The notes beneath the pieces were generated by a model that was not told the origin of the DNA, made no database searches, and saw only the letters and a program-made list of their open reading frames with translations. From assembly GCA_035946575.1 (NCBI GenBank), contig DASYZG010000032.1, positions 1-64,000 on the forward strand: DNA of 64,000 nucleotides, given 5' to 3'. The stretch comes from Gp13-AA77 sp035946575. Lineage in GTDB: Bacteria > Acidobacteriota > Terriglobia > UBA7540. How positions within the stretch are numbered: the first letter of the stretch is position 1; the number at the start of each line of letters is the position of its first letter. Position numbers and translations under genes: made by a program. This document shows positions 17,369 through 26,010 of the stretch, piece by piece.

Positions 17369-17941
17369 ATGCTTGAAACCGAAGGCGGGGCTGTAAGTCC
17401 GGCGTACCCGCGTGGGGACAGCCCGTTCAGCGGACTCAAGCCTGGTGACAGAATCCAGGTCCATCCATCCATTCCCCGGCACAACGAGCATCGGGAGTAT
17501 CAGATCCAGCGGCTTGAGGCCGGCCGCATCGTCCTTCGCGAGCGCCTGGCCGATCAGCCCTTGAGCATCCCGGCTGCCTCGGTGGCCAAAGTACACTCGG
17601 CCCGCGGACCGAAACCGGCTTTGCTGGTTCTGAAAGGGCGCCTGCAGTGGATTACGGCCACGCGGCAGTGGATGGTGCTGCCTGAACAGCCGCCTGCCGA
17701 TTCCGAGCACGGGCTGCACAAACTGGCCAGTTCAAGCGACGACCACGTCGTCGAGGTCATTGAGCGGCTCGGGCAACAGGGCTATTCCGCCTGGTGGGTT
17801 CCGGTCGACGAAGTGCGCGAGTTCCTGATTCAGGGCGGCGAGATCATTTACGATGCGGACGGCCGCTATCTCAGGACCCGGGATCAGCGCTCCGAATGGA
17901 TATTGCTCGCGAGACGCCCCGAAGCCGCAGCCCTGCCGTAA
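17369..17941 (+). CDS. Hypothetical protein
   Basis: 190 residues with ATG 17369 preceded by TTGGAGG at good spacing. The first half resembles a small beta-barrel (GDRIQVHPSIPRHNEHREYQIQRLE... LQWITATRQWMVL). The second half is a helical/strand domain ending EWILLARRP. There is no signal peptide and no membrane segment. I recognise no family. The DUF4097 gene follows 28 bases later on the same strand, so the two likely share a transcript. Confidence 0.65.
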   Translation: MLETEGGAVSPAYPRGDSPFSGLKPGDRIQVHPSIPRHNEHREYQIQRLEAGRIVLRERLADQPLSIPAASVAKVHSARGPKPALLVLKGRLQWITATRQWMVLPEQPPADSEHGLHKLASSSDDHVVEVIERLGQQGYSAWWVPVDEVREFLIQGGEIIYDADGRYLRTRDQRSEWILLARRPEAAALP

Positions 17942-17969
17942 GCCGAGGGCCTGCTATTGAGGAGAGAAC

Positions 17970-18845
17970 ATGGGGAAGTATGGGATTGCGTTTGTGACGC
18001 TGATCGTCGGGCTGACTGCCATTTCAACCTCTGGCGCGGCTTCCTGGAACACCGTTCGCGGCAGGTTCGAGCGCACGTTTACGGTGAACGGGCCTGTTGA
18101 ACTGCAAATCAAGAATGGGTCGGGCGACATTACCGTGCGTGAAGGCGGCCCGGGATCGGTCGAGGTCCGGGCCAAGATTTACTCCGGCAACGGCTGGTTC
18201 GGCGGTGGCGTCGACGCCTCCAAAGTGCACGCGATCGAGTCAAATCCTCCGGTCGAGCAGTTTGGCGGCACCATTCGCATCAAGGAACCGGAAGGCTTCC
18301 GGAACGTCTCCATCGACTACGAAATCTCAGTGCCGGCCAACACCCGCGTCCGGTCCGAGACCGGGTCCGGCGATGTCACGGTGGAGGGCATCAGCGGGCC
18401 GGCTGAAATCGCGACCGGTTCGGGAGATGTCAAGATCCGCAGCGTGCACGGCAACATTCGCGCCGAAACGGGCAGCGGCGACGCCAGACTGCAGGGTATC
18501 GATGCTGAACGGGTGGAGGTCAAGACCGGCTCGGGAGACGTGGACCTTCGCGAACTCCGCTGCGCCCTGCAGGCGGAAACCGGGAGCGGCGACGTGCAGG
18601 CCGAAGGCCGCCCCACCGGCCATTGGCGGCTCAACACGGGCTCCGGCGAGGTGACGCTCCATCTGCCGTCGGATCTCGGTTTCGATCTCGCTGCCCGCAG
18701 CGACTCCGGTGATGTGCACACCAGCGGCAAGTTCAGCATCACCGTCCAGGGGGCCATGCGCAATGGGGAAGTACACGGCAAAGTGCGGGGCGGCGGCATT
18801 CCCGTCGATGTGCAGACTGGCTCCGGCGATATCACGATTGATTAA
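17970..18845 (+). CDS. DUF4097-type secreted beta-strand repeat protein (copy 1)
   Basis: 291 residues with an N-terminal signal peptide (hydrophobic residues 4-20, cleavage probably after SGAA). The mature part repeats a roughly 20-residue unit ending in (E/K/A/N)TGSGDV about nine times, which predicts a right-handed beta-solenoid typical of DUF4097. GAGGAG precedes ATG 17970. It is followed 121 bases later by a paralogue with the same architecture. The family is often found beside anti-sigma or adhesin-like genes, but its function is unknown. Extracytoplasmic location is inferred from the signal peptide. Confidence 0.85.
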   Translation: MGKYGIAFVTLIVGLTAISTSGAASWNTVRGRFERTFTVNGPVELQIKNGSGDITVREGGPGSVEVRAKIYSGNGWFGGGVDASKVHAIESNPPVEQFGGTIRIKEPEGFRNVSIDYEISVPANTRVRSETGSGDVTVEGISGPAEIATGSGDVKIRSVHGNIRAETGSGDARLQGIDAERVEVKTGSGDVDLRELRCALQAETGSGDVQAEGRPTGHWRLNTGSGEVTLHLPSDLGFDLAARSDSGDVHTSGKFSITVQGAMRNGEVHGKVRGGGIPVDVQTGSGDITID

Positions 18846-18873
18846 TGACGATTACAGATCAGGGTGACAGATC

Positions 18874-18905
18874 GTGCTGTAGCGCGGGCGTCCCCACCCG
18901 CGATT
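18874..18905 (+). repeat. Copy of the CTGTAGCGCGGGCG palindromic repeat
   Basis: Shares the first hairpin of the 4512-4567 element with two substitutions; the right-hand part diverges. It fills the spacer between the two DUF4097 paralogues. Confidence 0.6.
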
Positions 18906-18966
18906 TTCTTCTCGCCGTGGGGACAAGGTGCCCGCGCTCCCGGCGAGTTTCTAAGGAGAAAACATC

Positions 18967-19950
18967 ATGAAGCAGACCATGAGATTGAGATTTTTGGGCG
19001 TGGCACTGGCCGGCGCTTTGATTCTGGTTCTGCCGTCCGTGCTTTTCGGCGCCGAGGGCTCATTCGACCGCAGCTTGCGCGTGAGCGGGCCCGTTGATCT
19101 CGACGTCTCCACCGGGTCCGGACACATTCGCGTCCGCACCGGGGAAAGCGGCACCGTTCAGGTGCACGCTGTCATCAAGGCGCGCGATCACTGGGGAGGA
19201 CCGAGCGCCGAAGAGAAGGTGCACAGGATTGAGGCCAATCCGCCGATTGAACAGGACGGCAGCGTCATCCGCGTGGGACACCTCCATGACTCGGCGCTCA
19301 GCAGGAATGTCTCGATCGACTACGACCTTGTGGTTCCGCCGGACACTCGCCTGCGCGCGGACAGCGGCTCGGGAGACCAATCCGTGGAAGGTATCCGGGG
19401 TCCCCTGAAAGTCGAAACGGGTTCCGGCCGCATCGATGCCACGCACATCGGCGGCGAGGTTCACGCGAGCACAGGGTCGGGCGATATACGTCTCGACTCG
19501 ATCCAGGGCGGCGTTACGGCCAATACGGGCAGCGGCTCCATCCGGGCAACCGGGGTAGCCGGCGAGTTCTCGGGAGAAACCGGCAGCGGCGACATTCACC
19601 TCGAGCAGACGGCCGCGGGCCTGGTGAAGGCTTCGAGCGGTTCAGGCCGCATCGAGTTGGCCGGCGTGAAAGGGCCGTTGCGCGCGAATACGGGCAGCGG
19701 CGACATCGCCGCTCAGGGCGCGCTCGGTGGAGACTGGCGTCTGGAGACCGGATCAGGCGCGGTAACCATCAATCTGCCCGAGAACGCGTCCTTCGACCTG
19801 CGCGCCCACACCGACTCGGGCAGGATATCCACCAAGGTGCCCGTCACCACGCAAGGCACGATAAGCCGCAATGACTACCAGGGCAGGGCGGGATCCGGCG
19901 GCTATCTGCTCGAAGTCAAAACGAGTTCCGGAGACATCCGGATCGAATGA
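18967..19950 (+). CDS. DUF4097-type secreted beta-strand repeat protein (copy 2)
   Basis: 327 residues; ATG 18967 is preceded by TAAGGAG. A signal peptide (residues about 8-30, ending LFGAEG) leads into about eleven GSG(D/R/S)I repeat units, two more than the upstream paralogue. Both proteins begin their mature part with F(E/D)R(T/S)(F/L)xVxGPV(E/D)L and share the VHxIE(S/A)NPP(V/I)EQ and NVSIDY(E/D) blocks, so they arose by tandem duplication followed by loss or gain of units. Function unknown; probably periplasmic or surface-associated. Confidence 0.85.
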   Translation: MKQTMRLRFLGVALAGALILVLPSVLFGAEGSFDRSLRVSGPVDLDVSTGSGHIRVRTGESGTVQVHAVIKARDHWGGPSAEEKVHRIEANPPIEQDGSVIRVGHLHDSALSRNVSIDYDLVVPPDTRLRADSGSGDQSVEGIRGPLKVETGSGRIDATHIGGEVHASTGSGDIRLDSIQGGVTANTGSGSIRATGVAGEFSGETGSGDIHLEQTAAGLVKASSGSGRIELAGVKGPLRANTGSGDIAAQGALGGDWRLETGSGAVTINLPENASFDLRAHTDSGRISTKVPVTTQGTISRNDYQGRAGSGGYLLEVKTSSGDIRIE

Positions 19951-19964
19951 ACCGTCTCCACGCG

Positions 19965-19995
19965 CTGAGCCGCGCCTGTCCGAAGCGCGGCTCAG
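19965..19995. terminator. GC-rich hairpin between convergent genes
   Basis: CTGAGCCGCGC (19965-19975) pairs perfectly with GCGCGGCTCAG (19985-19995) across a 9-base loop, between the DUF4097 gene and the convergent GalT-like gene whose stop it overlaps. There is no T-run, so it is a weak intrinsic terminator at best. Confidence 0.45.
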
Positions 19996-21020
19996 TCGGT
20001 GACGGCGATCTTCCTGAGTTCGCGGGCCGCGGCTTCCGGCTCGAGCGAGTTGTAATAGACCTCTTTCAAACTGTACGGCTTCGCCTTCCCCGGAATCACC
20101 GGTAGAATCTCCACGTGCCAATGGTAATCGTCGGTGAGCGTCTGCCAGTTCCCGGACCTCTCGAACTTGGCGCCGCTGTTCGGTGAGGTGTGCAGGACCA
20201 TGTGATAGGCGCTGGAGACCGCTTCCAGCCGCTTCAGGACCGATTTCAGCATGCGCGCGAAATGGAGCCGCAGATCCCAATCGGCGAGGCCCAGTTCGAA
20301 GGCGCAGTTGTGGTCCAGAGGCAGCAGCCAGGTCTCGTAAGGGACGCGCGACGCGTAGGGACAAAGGGCCACGAACTTCTCGTCCCATTCCACAGTCCGA
20401 ATCTGCTCGGAAAGCTCCTGCTTGATCATGTCGCAGATCAGGCAGCGCTCCTTTAGCTGGAAATAATGCTGGCTGGCTCGGAGTTCGTAGGTGACGCGCC
20501 GGGGGAGAAAAGGCGTCGCCGTGATCTCCGAGTGCGGATGCTCCAGGTCCGGCCCCGCCGCCGCACCCTGGTTGCGAAACACGGTCACGTAGCGAAACCG
20601 CCGGTCTTTCTTCAGATCCAGCAGTCGCGTGATGTAGGCGCTCAGGACTTGCGCCACGTGCTCGTCGCTCTGATGCGAAAGCTGGACACCGTGCTCGGGG
20701 GCTTCAATCACCATCTCGTGCGCGCCGAGGTTCCGCATCCGATCGTAGATACCTTCCGCCTGCCGCTCGGGATCGCCCTCGATGCGGTACAGCGGATTCA
20801 GGTGAGGAACCACGCGAACCTGCCAGTTGGGATCGCCGTAGGGGTGTTCGTAGATTGCCGGGCTGCTCGCCGCCCGCCCGCCGCGACACAGGGGACACCC
20901 GCTGCCGTCGGTGAGCGATTCCTCCCCGGTAGCCTGCAGCACCCAGGTGTTGGTGATGGGGTCCTTGCGTAATTGCATGCCCGCGCCGCTGCGAACTTTC
21001 AACTTTGATGTTGATGCCAT
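19992..21020 (-). CDS. galT: Galactose-1-phosphate uridylyltransferase-like HIT-fold enzyme
   Basis: Start chosen at ATG 21020 (GAGAAG upstream), giving 342 residues. Motifs of the GalT/ADP-glucose phosphorylase family are present: MQLRKDPITNTWVL at the N-terminus, the zinc CPLC pair, GAHEMVIE, the active-site LEHPHSE with the nucleophilic His, CLICD for structural metal, and YHWHVEILP near the end. The usual HPHGQ/HPHSQ Gln is Glu here, which could alter the nucleotidyl acceptor. Neighbouring BadF-type sugar kinase and sugar MFS genes support hexose or hexosamine metabolism. Confidence 0.85.
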   Translation of the reverse strand: MASTSKLKVRSGAGMQLRKDPITNTWVLQATGEESLTDGSGCPLCRGGRAASSPAIYEHPYGDPNWQVRVVPHLNPLYRIEGDPERQAEGIYDRMRNLGAHEMVIEAPEHGVQLSHQSDEHVAQVLSAYITRLLDLKKDRRFRYVTVFRNQGAAAGPDLEHPHSEITATPFLPRRVTYELRASQHYFQLKERCLICDMIKQELSEQIRTVEWDEKFVALCPYASRVPYETWLLPLDHNCAFELGLADWDLRLHFARMLKSVLKRLEAVSSAYHMVLHTSPNSGAKFERSGNWQTLTDDYHWHVEILPVIPGKAKPYSLKEVYYNSLEPEAAARELRKIAVTD

Positions 21021-21236
21021 TGTCTTCTCGCCTGACCTCTGATTCCTTTCCAACGAACGCCGCCATTCGCAACGCGTCTGCTCTATACTGTTCGATCGCC
21101 GGCCGCTTCGCTGCAACCGCTTTCACTTCCCACGAATGGCCGGCGGTCGTGGCTTGTCGAACCTACCGGCCGGCCGGCAGATACTATATATCGAGTCGCA
21201 GGCCGCCGCGTCAATGAGGGTCCGGATTTCGGCAAT

Positions 21237-22235
21237 ATGCGCAAAATGACGAAAACGCTTACGGCGCGCTATCTCGGCATCGATGGCGGCGGCAGCGCCA
21301 CCACAGCCTGGGTCGCGGACGAGCGCGACCACGTTCTTGGGCGGGGGGCCGCAGGGCCGTCGAACCCTGTCAAGGTCGGCCTGACGCAGGCCAAGCAGGA
21401 GATCCTCGCCGCCACCGGGCAGGCGCTCGCCGCCGCCTCGAAGGTCGAGCTTTACGCGGCATGCGCCGGGCTCGCAGGCGTCGACCGCCCTCAGATGTCG
21501 GAACCTCTTCTGACCTGGCTGCGCACCGAGATTCCGGCGCAGATCCACTTGCTGACCACGGACGCGGCCATCACTCTGGAAGCTGCGCTCGGCCGCGCGC
21601 CCGGAGTGGTGGTGATCTCCGGCACCGGATCGATCGCCTGCGGACGCGACCGCGAGGGCAGGATGATGCGCTCCGGAGGATGGGGTTCGGTCTTTGGCGA
21701 TGAGGGTTCGGCATACGACATCGGACGCCGGGGCGTCAATGCGGCGCTGCGGGCGCTCGATGGCGTCGGCCTCAGCACCCGCCTGGCGCAGGATATCTCG
21801 GGCAGCCTCGATCTCGCCGAGATCTCCGAGATTGTAGGCTTGAATCTTGCGCCCCGGCAGATCGCCGCGCTGGCTCCTCTCGTCCTGGAGGCGGAACGCA
21901 AGGACGACGCGGCGGGGTGTCAAATCGTGTTCGAAGCTGGACGGGAGCTCGCGCAGCTGGCGGCGGCGCTGCTCGTCCGCCTCGGTCTTAACGAAGAATA
22001 CGTCCACGTGGTGCTCGCCGGCGGCCTGCTGCGCTCCAGCCGCGCGCTGCGCCGGAGCCTGCGCCGGCACCTCGCCAGCCTCGCTCCCCAGGCGCAAGTC
22101 GGCGTGTTGCGACGCGAGCCGGTGCAGGGCGCTCTGGCGCTGGCCCGGCGCGCCAACGGACGGGGTTCGGCGCCTGACACCGGCCGGAACCGGATGTTAG
22201 CCCGGCGCCAACGCAGGCACGAGGGGCATCCATGA
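21237..22235 (+). CDS. BadF/BadG/BcrA/BcrD ATPase-family sugar kinase (N-acetylglucosamine kinase-like)
   Basis: 332 residues. ASKHA-fold motifs are clear: YLGIDGGGSATTAWVAD (phosphate 1), GLAGVDR, VVISGTGSIACGRDREGR (phosphate 2/sugar), and GGWGSVFGDEGSAYDIGRRG, the family's hallmark loop with the catalytic Asp-Glu. VVLAGGLLRSS is the adenosine motif. Such proteins usually phosphorylate GlcNAc or glucosamine from wall or chitin turnover. The start may be ATG 21237 or the in-frame ATG 21246; neither has a strong ribosome site. It is divergent from the GalT-like gene and faces the sugar transporter. Confidence 0.85.
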   Translation: MRKMTKTLTARYLGIDGGGSATTAWVADERDHVLGRGAAGPSNPVKVGLTQAKQEILAATGQALAAASKVELYAACAGLAGVDRPQMSEPLLTWLRTEIPAQIHLLTTDAAITLEAALGRAPGVVVISGTGSIACGRDREGRMMRSGGWGSVFGDEGSAYDIGRRGVNAALRALDGVGLSTRLAQDISGSLDLAEISEIVGLNLAPRQIAALAPLVLEAERKDDAAGCQIVFEAGRELAQLAAALLVRLGLNEEYVHVVLAGGLLRSSRALRRSLRRHLASLAPQAQVGVLRREPVQGALALARRANGRGSAPDTGRNRMLARRQRRHEGHP

Positions 22236-22243
22236 GGAAAACA

Positions 22244-22348
22244 ACTCACCGTAGGGGCGGGTTTCAAACCCGTCCCTACCAGGCGGGTGAGGAGAGGCAC
22301 CCGAAAACGTGTCACTCACCGTAGGGGCGGGTTTCAAACCCGCCCCCG
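22244..22348. repeat. Two copies of a GGGGCGGGTTTCAAACCCG palindrome plus inverted dispersed repeat
   Basis: The palindrome appears at about 22252-22278 and 22321-22347. Between them, about 22276-22308 is an inverted copy of the 6667/41325 repeat tail. The same palindrome type recurs at 41371-41398 and 49340-49368. Confidence 0.6.
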
Positions 22349-22382
22349 TGGCGATTGGCTGGGCGCTGGCCCGATGATCCCA

Positions 22383-23714
22383 TCACGTAATTCCCAGTCG
22401 ATGCTGCATCTCCTCCAGACTCACTCCCTTGGTTTCCGGATAAACAAACAGCACCACAAAGAACTGCAGCACCGTGACCGCGGTAAAGAACATGAACGGC
22501 CAGGCGCCCGAGCGCGCCGCCATCACGGGGAACACCAGCGAAATGGCGGCATTGGTGATCCAGTGCGAGGAACTGCCCAGGCTCTGCCCTTTGGCGCGCA
22601 CCTGCGTGGGAAAGACCTCGCCGATATAGACCCAGATCACCGCGCCCTGGGCAAAGGCGAAAAACGCAATGTAGGCGATCAACAGCCAGAGGAGCAGGTG
22701 CTGGTGGTTGTGGAAGCCGAAGATGAAGGAAACGCCGGCGAGGCAGGCGGCGTTGCCGGCTGCGCCGATCAGCAACAGGGTCTTGCGTCCGGCCTTGTCG
22801 ATGAGCGACATGGCGATGACCGTGAAAATCAGGTTGGTGGCGCCCACGGCGACCGCCTGCAAGTCGCTCGACATTTTGCCGAACCCGGCCTGGGCGAAGA
22901 TGTCGTTCAGGTAATAGAGAATCGCGTTGATGCCTTCCAACTGGTTGAACATCCCGATGCTGATGGCGAGGAAGATCGGCATGCGGTATCTCCAGGTGAA
23001 GAGCCGCCCGGAGCTTCCGCCGTTTTCGCCCTCGCGAAGGGACTGAAGAATATCCTGAAGGTCCCGCTCGTAGTCCGGATCGCCGGTCAGCCGGAGCACG
23101 GATCGCGCTTCGTCGAGACGGCCCTTCTTGGCGAGCCATCTTGGGCTGCGCGGAATGGTGAAAAGCATCACCAGGAAAATCGCCGCCGGTAGCGCGGCCA
23201 CCCCGAACTTCCAACGCCACTCCGCCGCGCTGAACCCCGCCAGGCCGATCACGTAATTCGAGAAATACGCGAGCAGGATGCCGAACACCACGTTGAACTG
23301 GAAGAATCCCACCAGGCGGCCGCGCCATTGGGCAGGAGCGACTTCGGCGATGTACATCGGCGCCAGCACCGACGACCCGCCGATGCCGAGCCCGCCGATG
23401 AAGCGGGCGATCAACAGCGCGTCCCAGTTCCAGGCCAGAGCCGATCCGAGCGCGGAGACAAGATAGAAAACCGCCATCCAGCGCAGGCTGTCGCGGCGGC
23501 CCAGACGGTCCCCGGGGTAGCCCGCCGACATCGCTCCGATCACCGTGCCGGCGAGGGCGCTGAAGACCGTCACGCCCAGCAGCCGCGGCGTCAGGCTGTA
23601 GGCCTGGGTGAGCGCCTGCGTGGTGCCGGAGATGACGGCCGTATCGAATCCGAACAGCAGCCCGCCCAGTCCGGCAACTACCGTGCTCTTGAGAAGACTT
23701 CCCGGGAGTTTCAT
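22383..23714 (-). CDS. Sugar porter family MFS transporter
   Basis: 443 residues from ATG 23714 (a GTG lies two codons upstream), with GGAG at close spacing. Twelve membrane segments and the sugar-porter signatures in order: GLLFGFDTAVISG, GDRLGRRD, the RFIGGLGIGG and PMYIAEVAP block of helices 4-5, PRSPRWL, FNQLEGINAILYY, DKAGRKTLL, and the PETKG end. This family imports hexoses or pentoses with protons. The kinase and GalT-like genes nearby support uptake of a sugar that is then phosphorylated. Confidence 0.92.
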   Translation of the reverse strand: MKLPGSLLKSTVVAGLGGLLFGFDTAVISGTTQALTQAYSLTPRLLGVTVFSALAGTVIGAMSAGYPGDRLGRRDSLRWMAVFYLVSALGSALAWNWDALLIARFIGGLGIGGSSVLAPMYIAEVAPAQWRGRLVGFFQFNVVFGILLAYFSNYVIGLAGFSAAEWRWKFGVAALPAAIFLVMLFTIPRSPRWLAKKGRLDEARSVLRLTGDPDYERDLQDILQSLREGENGGSSGRLFTWRYRMPIFLAISIGMFNQLEGINAILYYLNDIFAQAGFGKMSSDLQAVAVGATNLIFTVIAMSLIDKAGRKTLLLIGAAGNAACLAGVSFIFGFHNHQHLLLWLLIAYIAFFAFAQGAVIWVYIGEVFPTQVRAKGQSLGSSSHWITNAAISLVFPVMAARSGAWPFMFFTAVTVLQFFVVLFVYPETKGVSLEEMQHRLGIT

Positions 23715-23897
23715 GCGCACTCCGCTGCTCGCGAGTTTTGAGTCCTAAGCCTAGCTGTTTTCGACTGGCGGGCGCAATCAGTGGGGACTCGACTGTTTAC
23801 CGTCGGGGGGCGAGTTGGCCAGGTTCGAGGCGCCATCTTGAGTTCGTGCCGGTAAGTGCTGTTCGCTAATCGGTACTCCCTATGCCGATTTCCCTGA

Positions 23898-24734
23898 TCA
23901 GTACGCTACCCGCATCAAGCACAGACCCTGCGGCGGGGCGGTGGGTCCGGCAAGCGTGCGATCGCGCGCCTGCAGGATCGCTGCTACCTCGCCGGGCGCG
24001 AGCCGCCCCCGCCCGACCTCGACCAGGGTCCCTACGATGTTGCGGACCATGTGATGCAGGAAACCGCTGCATCGCACGTCGTAAGCCAGCATTGCGCTAC
24101 GGTCACGCCAGAGGATTCTGGACGAAAATATCGTTCGAACCATGGAGTGGTCGTGCTTCTCTTGCGGCACCCGCAAAGGAGGCAAAATCGAATCTTCAGG
24201 GCGGGGAGCGTCGTCGTCCGCGTCCGCGCCGGTGGCGGCGAACGACGTAAAATCGTGCGTGCCGGCGAAAACTCGTGCCGCTCGCGCCATCGATCGGCGG
24301 TCGAGGGCGTGAGGGTAATGCCAGACGTACCGCCAGAGAAACGGCGGGCAGACGTTAGCCTGCAGAATCCGGTAACGATAGATCTTCGAGCGCACGGCGT
24401 AGCGGGCATGAAAGTCCGGGGCGACCTCGTCCACAGTACGCACGCGTATGTCCGCAGGCAGAATATCGTTGAGGGCGCGCTGCAGATTCGCCGCCGGGAT
24501 GCGGCACGAGGTGGTGAAATTTGCCACCTGTCCGAGAGCATGGACTCCGGCGTCGGTTCGTCCGGAGCCGTAGAGCTTCACCGGTTCCCTGACGATTCCG
24601 GTGATCGAGTCCTCGACGCAGGCCTGCACCGTCGCGAGCCCGGGTTGCCGCTGCCAGCCGTGAAAGCTGCTGCCGTCGTATGCCAGCAGCAGGCGCAGGT
24701 TACGCCGGGCGCCCTTGGTGGTCTTCGCGGGCAT
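23898..24734 (-). CDS. truA: tRNA pseudouridine(38-40) synthase TruA
   Basis: 278 residues. TruA isomerises uridines 38-40 in the anticodon stem of tRNAs. The N-terminal LLAYDGSSFHGWQRQP motif and YGSGRTDAGVHALGQVANF, with catalytic Asp61, are diagnostic. FLHHMVRNIVGTLVEVGRG is the conserved C-terminal block. Between the two halves there is a slightly enlarged loop with ATGADADDDAP and PLRVPQEKHDHS, longer than in short bacterial homologues. No operon partners are seen. Confidence 0.95.
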   Translation of the reverse strand: MPAKTTKGARRNLRLLLAYDGSSFHGWQRQPGLATVQACVEDSITGIVREPVKLYGSGRTDAGVHALGQVANFTTSCRIPAANLQRALNDILPADIRVRTVDEVAPDFHARYAVRSKIYRYRILQANVCPPFLWRYVWHYPHALDRRSMARAARVFAGTHDFTSFAATGADADDDAPRPEDSILPPLRVPQEKHDHSMVRTIFSSRILWRDRSAMLAYDVRCSGFLHHMVRNIVGTLVEVGRGRLAPGEVAAILQARDRTLAGPTAPPQGLCLMRVAY

Positions 24735-24914
24735 GATTCAAGATAAACCATCGAGTCGGAAAGCTCCCAGCCGATCTGGCTGGTTCTCTGTGAGCTCCGG
24801 GGATGAGCTCTGGGGAGAAGCCTCAAATTTTGAACTTCTTCGCGGCGCGCGAAGATTCTTGGGGCTCGCCACCAGTGCACTGTCCGCTAAACAGACGGAC
24901 AACCGGCGTGCACG

Positions 24915-25013
24915 TCGCGGCGGCTTTATGCCGCCACCGCGAATTGAGAATGCTGAGATTATGACGACGTAAAGTCGCCGCTACATTGTCCCCCTGAATA
25001 CTGGGCAGCACCT
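24915..25013 (+). repeat. Dispersed repeat (GCGGCTTTATGCCGC / GACGTAAAGTCGCC), copy 1
   Basis: Contains two short palindromes separated by GAATTGAGAATGCTGA and ends with a TACTGG(G/A)CAGCAC word. A second copy with scattered substitutions lies at 36470-36561 in the same orientation. Confidence 0.7.
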
Positions 25014-25084
25014 TAGCCACCCGCCACCCACCTTTGGCCGATTGGGCTGCAGCAAGCGACGCTGGGACCAAAATCCGGCTAAGC

Positions 25085-25452
25085 TATTGAATCTGCTGCG
25101 AAAATAAACTTTCTCAATTTTCTCACTTTTCTCACTTTTCTCCATTGTCCCATTTTGGGGTGGTAGGCTCGAAGTATGCTGAAGCAGGCTCTGCAATTCG
25201 CGGTCGGCAACCCGGTTGTGGTGCAGGCATCTTCCCTGCGTGAGTTTGTGGTGCAGGCATCTTGCCTGCCGCCCGCCAGACAAAGCCTTTTGCCACAAGC
25301 TGGAGAGGAGAGAGCGAGGGGAATCGATTTTTGCGCTAAACAAAGCCATCAGGTATTTGAAAAAATTAGACTTACTATTTTTCATAGGGCCAGAAAGCCA
25401 TCAGGTACTTGAAAAGAAATGAGTTAAGCTTTGAAAGCCATCAGGTTATTGA
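25085..25452 (+). repeat. Composite long repeat, left copy
   Basis: About 370 bases. Order: TATTGAATC, a pyrimidine-rich TTTCTCA tract, a well-conserved stretch from CCATTGTCCC to CGGTTGTGG, two GTGGTGCAGGCATCTT palindromic units, then three iterations of AAAGCCATCAGGT(A/T) starting at 25342, 25394 and 25434. The reverse complement of 35909-36334 matches it along its length, differing mainly in the number of palindromic units. Confidence 0.85.
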
Positions 25453-26010
25453 TGGGCTGTGATTTAGGCATGTTTTGAAAGGGTAAAAACCATGTCTTTA
25501 ATGCGAAAAAGAGCCACTTTTGGACGCCATCGACGCCAATCGCGCGAGGAGATCCTCGTGACTGACATGGGCGGAGATGCACGGGCGCCTTCGCCGGTTG
25601 ATTCTAGCCGAGATAATCGCGCGAGCGCAGCGTCGCCGCGATCGCCAGGTTGGAGCCTTTTCGGGAGCACGGAGCACACGCAGGAAGGCATGGCGGATGT
25701 ATGAGCCTCACGTCGCTTGATGCTGTCCATTTTCGGACAGGCCTTTGCGGGGCTGGTCAGAAGGTGCCCCTCGGCCTGCGATTATCCCTATCACGATGTG
25801 AGGCTTACGTAGAGAGCGGGTGGAATTCCGCGTGCGTCGTACTTTGTTTCCATTGTGGCGGTTTGAATGGGGGCCGACGGTTCGCGGGCATAGCACCGGC
25901 GATGACACCACGACCGGAGACGCCCTGACCGGCTGAAACTTCATGCATCAGAGTTTCGTAATTGTAGTTTGAAACCGACAAAAGATTTCCCTCGGCAAGG
26001 AGATGCAAAC

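Larger units (their letters stand above)
24735..26010. other. Repeat-rich intergenic region upstream of the TolC-like gene
   Basis: No credible gene in about 1.28 kb. It holds a CTTCGCGGCGCGCGAAGATTC word near 24838 that recurs at 61091, a block at 24915-25013 that recurs in the same orientation at about 36470-36561, and the composite repeat at 25085-25452. The 25456-25990 part has no recognisable structure apart from weak short frames. Confidence 0.6.

Noticed and set aside
17157..17370. Manganese-sensing yybP-ykoY riboswitch upstream of the Nramp gene
   Set aside because: A GGGGGGAGTGC word on the minus strand loosely resembles the conserved GGGGAGUA, but the second conserved loop and the overall fold were not found.
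25342..25452. CRISPR array
   Set aside because: Three motif copies with unequal short spacers that are themselves conserved between the two long repeats; no cas genes are present.
24735..25990. Several 60-100 codon frames as small genes
   Set aside because: They lie in dispersed repeats, overlap each other on both strands and lack ribosome sites.
25969..26010. Upstream start for the TolC-like gene
   Set aside because: ATG 26011 has an ideal AAGGAG site and an immediate signal peptide; the upstream codons lie across the ribosome site itself.
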